Shown: one piece after another, positions 24,452-36,500 of the stretch
Position numbering within the stretch: the stretch's first letter is position 1
How the letters are laid out: each line of letters begins with the position of its first letter
Assembly (NCBI GenBank): GCA_903813345.2
Contig: CAIIXF020000012.1
Span: forward strand, 7,899,615-7,963,614
Length of the DNA: 64,000 nt
Reading direction: 5' to 3'
Origin: Owenia fusiformis
Lineage: Eukaryota > Annelida > Polychaeta > Sabellida > Oweniidae
Translations under genes and position numbers: made by a program
Notes under the pieces: generated by a model
Seen by the model: only the letters and a program-made list of their open reading frames with translations
What the model was told of the DNA's origin: nothing
Databases searched by the model: none

Positions 24452-24532
24452 ATTTGTTCAGTATATGGCTGAATTATCCGTTCGTGTGGCTCGTGAACAA
24501 TGAAAACATCCGGCAACACATGGAACTCATAC
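24452..24532 (-). CDS. GT49 gene, exon H
   Basis: Acceptor ATTTCAAG, donor GTAAGT (phase 2). Completes Q and reads YEFHVLPDVFIVHEPHER, IIQPYTEQ. YEFxVLPxxFIxHxPH is conserved in GT49. A further exon is required after it. Confidence 0.85.
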
Positions 24533-27500
24533 CTTGAAATGTATAATTATCGGTAAATGTGGGTCAATCATCGAAACTTAAGAGATGATCAAAATCTCAT
24601 TAATGTTCAATTAAATGACGGAAATGAAATGCATTATTTATCAATGTTTTAGATACAGTTTTAGATGAGGTAAGAAGCTGATAGTGAAGAAGGTCAATTA
24701 AATAGCGGACAAGAGGAGGGAAAGCCACAGCGATACCACCTTTGTTAGTTCCAATTTTCACAGGCTAATTTCCAAATATTACACTTTGGTGTGATTGATT
24801 GATGCAGGTATACTCCGTACATCTTCCTGTATATTGATGTGAAATTAGAAGCTATGATATTGGTTAACACGCCAGAAATGAACATAATATTATTCGAAGC
24901 GTGCTTCGAAAACTTATTTGTCGAAACGTATGTCATCTTTGAACTCTGGGATTATTCCCCCTCTTATAACCGACAGGAATAATATGTCCGAAAATGGTGG
25001 TCATACATTTCGATTTCAGTGACCATTCTTTTAGAAGACATATCTAATTCGTATTGTGGAATCGCCGTAAAATGCTTCATCGGGTATGTATACAATATAT
25101 TCAACTTACTGCAAAACAAATAATTCATAATCGTAAAGTATTTTGTTCATATGCCTAGCAATCAATCGTTCGTCATAAACTGGAACAGTCTTTCTTTGCA
25201 GAACAACATAAGGTTCGAAATTTTCACTAACTTCTATCTACAAATATATGGAGTTTAAATCCTCGAATAAGTATTCTGAAGTTTGCAGGAACAACCGTTC
25301 GCTTTCAAATTGAAGATGGCTTTTAACCACTTTATTTTCTATGAAAAGTCAAGTCGGTTTTAAATGTCAGTAAACGTTACATATTTGAAGAAGCTTGAAG
25401 GTATATAAGCATGGCAATTAGCAATATCATTGGTAGGCTAGGTGGTATAAGATATTGCTTCTTTACACGATATATATCAAAGTCTGGGATATTTGGGTTT
25501 TTATGCCTGGTTGTACTTCCAACGTTTTGTTTTCTTGTTTTGTTTTGTAGTTTTTTCCCGTCCACTTGTACATAAGTCATATAAGCATGCTAATTTTTAT
25601 TATGCCATTTTATAACTAGTAACTTTTTCATTAAAGTAAAGCTCCAATTTACCTTATACGTTTTGGTAGCTTTCATAAAATGCGACCAGTTTGTGCTACT
25701 ATGACAACCGGGGCACCTCGCAAAGCTAAAGATAAAAATATCTGTGTTTATATAAGGTGTCCCAAAAGTTTCAGCTATCTATCGTAATTACTATTGCTAC
25801 AATAAGGGTCTTAAATACTGACACCAAGTAATACATATTATTATGCACCTCATTAAAATACCCAAATCTGATTGGTTAAGAGCTGCAGGGTATATTGCCA
25901 TACGTGGCAGCAAGATCTCGTTCTATCCAGTATTGAAGCAATGAGATCTCCAACCATCCCGTATGCCAGAATACCTATCCTCGAAAAAAATACTAGGCTC
26001 GGCTTCAAACGTTTTTGTTCTCTTTAGACATCATTACACACCGCGCTTCACCAAATATTCAGTCTCAGCCTCTCTCCGAGGTTGCTGTCGATACAAAATA
26101 TTTGTCAATGTTTGCCGAGTCAAGGTTATGAATGCTATACCTGAATGTATGTATTGTTCTATTCTTTTGTTTCAGTTTCTCCAACAGTTGCGTTTTATTA
26201 TCGGGTACTCCACCCTCAGTTAGGTTCGTCTCAAATGCTGGTGTTACCAATGCCTTGAAATAAACACTAGTAAAGAGAAACACCGGGGATACCAGAAAAG
26301 CATAAGAAACGTTATATAAAATAAGACTTTGGGTTGTAAGGAAATTAAGAAATTATATTGACACACTGTTCGAAGGTTACGAAACAAGAAGTTCAATCGT
26401 TGCGCGGTAGTAGTTGTTTACACTCTGTAATAAGTGAACCAGTTGGTGACACTCGTTTTTTACATAACTTCAGATTATAACTGGTCGGTTCAATAAAAAT
26501 GGCGGCCTTGTCCCGGGGAAATGATCAGTTATCATATTTCGTAGTAATGTTAATAAACCGAGTGTCACGGATTGGTTCGATTGTGCAGGGTATATATATA
26601 CCGGTCTACTTGCGTTCCAATTGAATTTGTGAATATGTTTCTTTATAAGCTGGTATGCATCCTTATTTGGAGTAAAGTCGGCATCAATCATCCAAATATG
26701 GGAAGTATTAGCACCATAGAGAGCGACATTTCTCATAAAGTTTACTGGATAGTATCTCTGAAAATAAAATGGAGATAATCAAATTTTTTAAATATTAGAT
26801 CCTATTGAATTATACCAAAGTGGTAAAGCTGCTGTGTTGGTAAGATGGCGACTTCCAAAACCATGTGCTCGTGTGTGCTGTTATGTCGACAAATACAAGT
26901 AGAAAACAAAAACTCCATGGAGTAGCATATCCTATCGAACAAAACATGTTTTGATAAATAGCAGCCTTCCTTCTTTAACAGAGCTCCTTTATCCAAAGGA
27001 ATCAGCATAAAATTTTTCAACCAAATCTGTCTACTGGTGTTTGAATTCAAAACATGGCGGCCATTTTGGAAGTAAGCAGCCATCTATTTTGGGCAAAACT
27101 CCTCTGTCCATAGGCATTAGCATATGAAATTTGAAAAAAATCTGTGAAGAATCATTTGAATTATCAAAGAATACATTTTAACGAAAAATTGCCGCCATTT
27201 TGAATTGGGTGGCCATATTGAACGGACTGACGGCTTCTCCATTCCTCTCGTACTTCGTTCGGTTCGATAAATATTTATCACTTACTGCATTCCGTTGATA
27301 TACTACGTGTATTCCAATATTGTTTCGTTTCCAAGAGTGTGTCGTATGCAGAAACGTTTTAATCTCGTCATCAGTTCCAAAAACAGATATACTTGCAGGA
27401 CCAGGCCATTTTGCAAGAATCGTCGCAATTCTATCTATACCTCTGCAAATGCACAGAGAAGATGATTACGAGGGTTGTCCCATAAGTCTTGAAATTTTTA

Positions 27501-30500
27501 TTCTAATTCATAGAATATTTGAGATACAATGATGAAAATTTCACATTTTGTAACTTATTTCTACTATATCTGTAAGTTTCATAGCATAATAAGATCATTT
27601 GGCAATGTTACAGATGATTTAAAATGGAATGTTGGGGGTACACGGGGCAGAAAACAGGATAAAAAATATGAATATGATGTAAAAATTAAGGATTTGGGAA
27701 CCCCTGGCTCAGCTCAACACGTTGCCTTTTCTGCTCCTCTGTCAGAATATGTGGAATGAATCTAGGGGCTACCTATGACATCCCAAGGTCTTTCTTCATC
27801 ACTCTGTGAGCAGTACTCTTACTAAGTCTAGGGCGATATTCTTACACTGAGTAGTTCTCCTTTCAGCCCTCATACTCTCTGCAATATGTGATATGAGATC
27901 GTCATTGGATTTTGGCCTTCCACTTCTGGGAGCATCCTCCAGGCTGGTATTTCCAGTTTTTAACTTTCTCTGCCACCTCCATATTGTGGGTGCACTCGGA
28001 GGTTACTGTCTATATACTTTTTCCATGGCTGTTCTTGTTTGTGTAGGTGTATGCCCTAAGGAGGCGTGGTAACTGCACGCAAAGATTTAACATCTGGTGT
28101 CAAAATTCCTGCCATTTTGATTTTCAAAATGCTGTGGCTCTGTACCAAAATTGAGCAATTGTGCAAGTTTATTATGACATCACAGAGGTATTTCATAAAT
28201 TATTACCAAGAATACAGTGTTTTTGTCAATCTTGACAGGTGATTCACAATTTAAGATGCATACCATCCTTTAAAATCCTTAATACTCCCGTGGCTCCATT
28301 TTACATTTTTACTATATTTCATTACTGCCCCACCCCCGACTCCCCTGGTAACCATAGCAACCATAATAGTTACTCACGTTCATAATTTTCTTATGAAACT
28401 ATCACATGTTGAAGATAATTAATTGATCTTGATACATACCAATTTTCAGCCAAATTCATTAAAATCTTTTTGAATTAGAATAAAAATGTCAAGACTTATG
28501 GGACAACCCTCGTATATGGCTATGTTCGGATGTTAGGTGAGATATTTACCGATGCATGTTTGATATGTGGGACTTTAATACGTAACATTAAGAACATCAT
28601 GTTTTACTATAAGAATGCTGGTGTCCAACCTTACTGGTGGTAAAGAGTGAGTCGTAGTATAAACGGTGTTTTAGCAATGTTTTCAAGACATCTCTTGAAT
28701 TTTAGTGTTCTTAATCATCAAGAACCAAGCCTCACATATTAGACACTATCATTTACGAAAGATCGACAAATTCAAAGGAACTGATCATAAACCTGATACC
28801 TGTTAAGAGTAATATGCGATAATATGGTCACATCTATAGGCAATGGGTCATATCCATATCGAAACACAAAATACTTGATTTCATGACGTAGTTTAATCTC
28901 GGATATCAGATTCTTGCAGGAATCAAAACTCTGCTTTTTTACGTCTTTATAGGAACGATTTAACGCTCGCAGAAACGTATCACTTAATTGCTTCTCTTTT
29001 GAATCATTTTCATATATATTCTTATTAGTCTCTATAAGTTGCTTTAAAGTAACAGTTTTTAATTGTTCAGATTCTGCTTTTCCTCCATCTTGTTTAGGTA
29101 TTGCCGCTGGAGAAGTGAAGTTGGACGAGCGCCTATCTACAAATAGAGGATTACATTTGAAGGATTGGGTCAATCAGATTCAAAGATATCAAATTAACGC
29201 ATTAGATTCTGCTTTTATATTTCTGTCTTTCAATATTCACACCAATGAACAAAAATGCTTGTGAAAACTAATTACAAAAGTATTCAAGAGACTCTAATCT
29301 ACATGGCTAAGGTTTTATTTGAAGATACACTGCCACTGCCAGGGCCGTATAATATCTTTGAATTGTAAAATTTTCTGGAGGGAGTGGGCGACTCATTACA
29401 CCCCCCAAAAAGAACAGTTGAATAAAAATCTGAATTTATTCTTTGCATTGTCTCAGACACTTAAAATTGCTCAGACATCTCATCAAATAGCAAGTTGAGA
29501 TAGTCAATGTTTTAAAGGGAACGATTCCTTGTCCCATCTGGCGCACCCCCAAACAGACATCATCAAATAGCAACTTTAATGGTCACTGTTTTGGGTGGCA
29601 ACATTTGAACCAAATCCGTTCACTTGTATTTGAGTGACCAAAGATTACGTTTCTTACAAAAAATGGCGGCCACTTTGAAATTTAACCACCATCTTGGAAA
29701 TCATGAGTCAAAGTTTATGTGTGTCCCTAGGCATCAGCATATAAAATTGTAACCAAATCTGTTCACTGGTTTTTGAGTTATCAAAGATTACGTTTTTTCA
29801 CAAAAATAGCGGTCATTTTGAAATTCAGCTGTATCTTGAAAATTCTTCTTGAACAGAGCTACTAAGTCACTAGGCATCGGCATGTGCATTTTGAACCAAA
29901 TCCATTCATTTGGTATTCATTAGATGCGAGTGGAAATAATCTTGATTTACTACATAAAATATGTATTTTTCTGTTGAAATTTGACTCCTAGTTCGGGGAG
30001 ATTCCAAATAGACTCCATGTAATATAATAAAACACGAAAAGTCAAATATCTTTTCTTGCCAAATATGATTTTAAACCCACGCTGGGTGACTGACTTATTA
30101 GGATTTGTTTTGGCTACCATTTTTGGCTGACCCTGTATTATGTTTTACGTCCTTTTGTCACCTATGTCTATAGCACATTTAGAATCGAGAGGCATCTTGG
30201 TACGGCGAACACAAGCACAACATAATGTAATCCGATTTCTCATTGTTAAGATCGAGAGCTTGGTCTAGAACATAACTCAGTAGCTACCCCTGGGGTAAAT
30301 AGTATACGATACTTATAGGACCTTTATTGACTAGAGATATTTTTATATCGAATGTGGCCAACATTTTCACAACTATATCGGTGAGTGCTCAAAATGGATG
30401 AGTTGCAAACAAAAACATAATTTAGACATAAATAAATCGGAATATAGAAAGCGATATCATGTCATATTCCGTGTAATAGCCGTCGCAATGTTATCATTAT

Positions 30501-33500
30501 TAACACAACCTACAGCTGTTCTTTTAAACGGCGATTACAATAGCAAACACTTTAGCTGGAACGAGCACAATTCAGCTAATAACACAGCGGGTACTCAACT
30601 TTATAACTTTATAACCTCATAACTAATTTTGGACTTACTCAGCTTGTTACCGAGCCTACCAGAATAAGACCGACTTCAATGTCATGCATTGATCTTTCAA
30701 TATGTGATTCCCCGGGACTAGTCGAAATGACTAAAGTACTCACACCTATCGGTAACTCAGATCATTGTTGTGTTCTAACGAGATTAACTACTGGTCTAAC
30801 CAGGGAGCAGTCAACTAAGCGAACTAAGTGGTATTATGACAAAGTTAATCGCACTGTTTTGAATGAAGCTATTTGTAACTCCCACCTTCAAAATATTTCG
30901 GAAGGAAATGCAAACATAGATCAAAAAGTCAACGAGTTTACTGAGATTCTTTTCAGCATTTTTCAGAAACATATACCAAATAAAACCAGGAGGAAAAGAG
31001 AATCGGATAGACCTTGGTTTGATGACACAATTAAACATGAAATTAATGTTCGAAAAAGACTTAGGCACAATTTAAAATTTCAAAAAACGAAATTGATTAT
31101 CAACTTTACAAAACCCAATTGCTAGTTGTAAACGATTTAGTGAAACAGAAAAAACTTGACTACGACAATAATGTTACGGAAAGCGTTCTCAGTTCCGAAA
31201 TTACATCCAAATCTTACTGGTCGCTTATTAAACAACTCCTTGGTAAACGTTTTTGCAATTCCTTCCCCGCAATGTTTGACCTCGAAAAAAATACCCCAGT
31301 ACATAGCAACCTAGGTAAGGCTAACCTGTTTCTCGAACATTTTGTTTCCAAATATTCCAATGAAATAACTGTGATGGAAAGGCCCTTTCCTAGCAGAACT
31401 CAATTATATATGCAAGAATTTGAAATTTCCCCACAAATGATTGTGGAAAGTATAATGGAATTAAAACGTGGAAAATCAGCCGGACATGACCAAATCACAA
31501 ATGAAATGTTAAAATTAGCAAGTGACCCCCTCGCCATTCCATTATCAAAACTTTTTAATTCGATTCTCACTTCCAAGACTTTTCCTTCAAAATGGAAAGA
31601 AGGAGTTGTTTGTCCTATCCATAAAAAAGATGACAAATCTCTAATAAAAAATTATCGGCCTGTAACTTTACTTTGTACAATGTCTAAACTTTTTGAAAAA
31701 ATAGTAAATTGTAAACTGATGACCCACTTGACATCAAATAACCTAATTTATGAAATGCAATCTGGATTTCTTAAAGAACACAACACTCAACTCCAACTAA
31801 CTGCTATAACAAACTACATTCTTCAAAATTTTGAAAATGGTCTCGATGTTCGAGCAATATTTTTGGACATTCAATCAGCCTTCGACAAAGTCCCTCATGT
31901 ACTCCTTCTTCAGAAAATCAAATCCTACGGTATCCCAAAATCACTAATTGACCTTTTTCAATCTTACCTCACAAACAGAACAATTAAAATTAAGATCAAT
32001 GATGAATTATCTAGGTCAAGTAAAGTCGGTCAAATCAACTCTGGAGTCCCCCAAGGCTCAATATGGGGACCGATTTTCTTTTTGTTATATCTAAATGACA
32101 TAACAGACGATTTAAACTCTAAATGTTTTATCTATGCGGATGACACGTCACTTTTTTGTCCGGTTGACCCAATAAATCACCAAACAGATAGCCAAGTTCT
32201 TCAAGATGACTTAATTCATATCCAAATGTGGTCCCAGAAATGGGGACTAACTTTCGCACCACAAAAAAGTCACGAGTTGATCTTTAAAACAAATAGACCA
32301 ATTGAGAGAACATATCCTAAGTTTGTTTTCAACGACACTCCAATAGATCAAATTAAACATCATAAGCACCTCGGGCTAATTCTTGATGAAAAGTTAACTT
32401 TTAAAACCCATATTGAATATCTAGAAGGTAAGGTTCAAAAATTATTAAATCCACTTATGGCACTTAAGCATAGATTAAATTCCAAACACCTGGAAAAAAT
32501 TTACTCTTCCTTTATCCTGTCACATCTGGACTATTGCGATATCATTTATGACGCTGCTCCAGCTACCAGCCTAGCCCAGTTAGACAAGCTACATTATAGG
32601 GCAGCTGTTATTTGTTCTGGTGTTATGCAAGGAGCAAGCACAGAAAAAACCCTTGAAATATTAAATTGGGATAATCTTCAAAATAGACGGGATGAACATA
32701 AATTGCGCGTTATGTTCAAGATTCAAAACAATTCGGCACCATCTTACGTTAAACGGATTTTCGAACGATATAAATCACCTCAGACGCGAGTTCTTAGAAC
32801 AACCAACGACTACAAATTACCAGCCTCAATTAGTAAAAAAATGGAAACGGGAACAGTTTGCTCAATGATAACCTTGTGGAACCGTCTTCCTAGAGACCAT
32901 AAGGAAACAAACAGCTTCTCACTTTTCAAAAAACAACTAAGCGATCATCTCACTAATAATATGGAACCTACAATTTCAACCTCCTACATACAGAATCTTG
33001 ATAGAAAAGACGAAATTATACTAAATAAGATAAGAGTAAATCGATATTTTAAATCCGATCTTTTTGACCATAATTTCTCTTTCATTAACGATCCATATTG
33101 TGACTGTGGAGCTCGAGAGACAGCACAACATAAACTCTTGTCCTGCCCTCTGAGAGAAACAAATGCGCTAGCGGTGGTTAAACGTGAACTAAACTTAGAT
33201 GTTACCAAATACAAAACATTAAAAAATAAGACAAATTTCCTACTTTTTGGCGACAAGGATCTGACAAATGAAAACAATTCCAAAATCTTTAAGGCAGTTA
33301 TAAATTTTATTAAACACAATTAAACAATCAAAACAGTAATTCAATTTCAGGGCACCAACGGGGGTACAGGCAGGCAGTAAAACAGATTGTATTTAAATTT
33401 TATATATTTTTATACTAACTATGAATATGACTCAATAACATTATATTGTATTTAAATTCACTTAAAGCGGCAGTAGAAATGCCCTTTATGGGCGATTACG

Positions 33501-36500
33501 CCGTGATTACAATGTAAATTTATTTAATGATTTAAAGAAATAAATGAGTATTTATTAAAAAAAATTATTAACTGCGATGCAAGCATCTCTATGCACATGT
33601 TAATGAACTTATTTTACATTGAATTGATTTTGTTTCTTTTTTAAATTATTTTCTCTATTTTTAAAACATGTCATAGTTTGATTCCATTATCATAATCGAG
33701 AGGCAGGCTAAATAAATAACAATATTACATAAAAAATCTATAAAAATAACAAAGAGCGAGTACACCCTGTGAAAAATGTGCTATACGTAAACAAGCGATA
33801 TGGATGTAATGTGCGCAAGGTGCGGATATTAACGGCCATTTTTTAATTTGAATTTGTGATATTTCATAAAACAAAAGCATGTTGGGTACTCAATCATGTT
33901 CGCCGATTTGTGGAGGATATCTAATAAAAGGCAAATTTTGTATATTGTTGTGTTCTTCATTCTTTAACAAAGGCGCAAAGCATTCATCTTTCTCCAGAGC
34001 AAAAATTTCTCTTAACCGCTTAACGCGTTTTGGATATCGTCACTTTACAGATATCGACACCGCTTATTTAGAGGTAGTACATTTTCGTTTAAAACCAATC
34101 AACTTTCAAAATGCAAATACAACTTTGTATTAATAGGTCATATCGATCATGTAAATGCCGTTGTTACGGTGTAGTCTAGTACAGCTGCACTTTCAAATCA
34201 TATGCTTTGGAGAGAATATCGTCGCTTGATGTGTCGCTATAGAATAAAGTACACTGGGTAGTATCGTGATGCAACAACACCGTGTTGTTGCATCAAGATG
34301 GCCAGACTTCCGGTGATAGATTTTCGTACGATATTTTGTTTCCCCAATTAAACCCATTTCTAGGACGAGTTGCTCAATAACCATACACGTGCAGTTAGCG
34401 CACGGTCTATATTTAAAGAAACTGTCATTAGTATACATGTACCATCACCAAGAAGCAATAAGTTCACGGTTTTAGTTCCTCACTATTGATGCAACAACAC
34501 CAAACCGAAGATGCAACAACACTCCTCTAGATTTGAGCAATGATGCAACAACACCAATTAATAGTATAATTTCAGAAGACCGTAAATCTCGAGACGAACA
34601 GATTTTTAAATGCTACTATTGCAACACCGTTGCCCATTAGCCTACCCATATTTTAGTTCTTCTCAAGGCATTCAAAATGCGGGCGAAGATCCTTTATATG
34701 TATTTTCAAAAATTTATACTTTTACATATTATAATGTACTGGACGTTGTTCTTTAACATAGTTCAATCGCCTTTAACATGGCAAGCTTTAGTAACTCAAT
34801 CTATTTTCATAAACCACTGTTCCATAGCTTGATGACCCTGACTCCAGTTAGTATCATTCAAAATGGTGGACAAACATCTTTCGTTCCCCGGGTTTCGTTC
34901 TCGGTAAACATGATGAGCTATTGGATATTATCTCCATATTCGTGAGCTTATGGTGATAGGATGATTGCTTCATCTATGATATATAAGGGTTATGTACTGG
35001 GAGGTTTTGGATATAGGTTATATCCTGAGGGATATATTTATATCATCCCGAGGGACCGAAGGGACCAAGGGGAGATATAAATATGTCCCGAGGGATATAC
35101 CCTATATCCAAAACCGATCGTACATAACTGGTGTATCTCATACTTAAGTGGGTTTGGGGTTCCACCTTTTTCAAATGACAAGATAGGCCTATACTGTAAA
35201 AGCACAATTTGTATTTAACATTTTCGTAATATTCCTTTAGTTCAATACAATGAAATTGTAACATTTAAACATTTTAACAAATTTTAAACTTTCAAATGTT
35301 AACTTTTTTAAATTTTTAAAACTTTTGAAAAATTCCCGGGAGCGGGATGGATATATTATATCTGCCCGCATTTGCCCTGGAGCGGGACATATATAATATA
35401 TCCTGCCCGCCCCTCAGATATGATATATATTCCCGGGTGATATCTACCCCAAACCCACTCAAGTATGAGATACAATATGATATGATTCTTTATTTCCTCC
35501 AATTTGGAGAGCCAACGTGTAAAAACGTCTAATCGACCTTATTAGAGAGGCCGTTTAGTTACACGTTTAATGGAAATCATGCACGACGCACATGTAGAAT
35601 TATTGCTCTCTTTGGATTCCTTCTCTCCGACTGAGTAAAAAGGTAAACAAAAGTGATAAGATTTAGGGCCCAAAAAGGTAAATTGATAGGGGTACAGTTA
35701 TCCCAGATATCCCGGGCCCTCGGGAAATATCATATTGTCTCTCGGAATAAAACCAATATTGAATCCCTCTCAGTAAATAACCGTTATATAATAGCATTGT
35801 ATAACTGCAATATCATTAAACCAACACTCATCCTATACAACTCTTGAGAACGATGTACAACTCCTGGATAGCGTAAACTCTTAAGATCAACTGGCAAAAT
35901 TGTACACCGATACTGTAAACCTTGAAAGTACTGTTGATCAAGACCAGAGGTCGAGGACACTTTTGCCAACTTATTTTTTCAAAATGTCCGTCTTCCATGT
36001 TTTTTGTGACGTCATGAAACTTTTTTTCAGAAGTAGCGGTCAACAGTACCTAGTAGCGGTCAACAGTTATCAAATAGTGACTGCCATTGAGGGAAATAGT
36101 GCAAAATATTTTCCTCAAGGGAATATCCTGTCCACTGACATGTTCCCGAGGCTGCAGGCCGAGGGAACAAGTCAGTTGACAGGATATTCCCGAGAGGAAA
36201 ATTTTTACACTATTTCCCGAAAATGTGGCAGTCACTATTTGTTTTATTATATACCTGATAAGTACTCTGTAAACAAAAACAACCCCTTTCTGTACTTTAT
36301 TTAGTTTGCCTTGAATATCCTTTTAAGTGTGATATAGACAAAGAAACCAAACAAAATACGTTTCGTTTATGGACCACTGACTCACGCATTTTATTCATGT
36401 CCCGACCTACACCTGTAAACAGAACATAAAACAGTTTCTCTTGTTGTTCAATGATACATTATATTGGCGTTTTTGCATCAGCCCATTGGTGTTGTTGCAT

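Noticed and set aside
24745-24936. 63-codon frame as a further GT49 exon
   Set aside because: No family motif, and exons G and H already join in phase across it.
26470-26601. Continuation of GT49 exon D to the stop of the open frame
   Set aside because: Residues after NWNASRP do not fit the family, while GTATAT there gives a phase-perfect junction to ALVTPAFE in exon E.
32984-33319. Minus-strand 111-codon frame
   Set aside because: It is the shadow of the LINE reverse-transcriptase frame.
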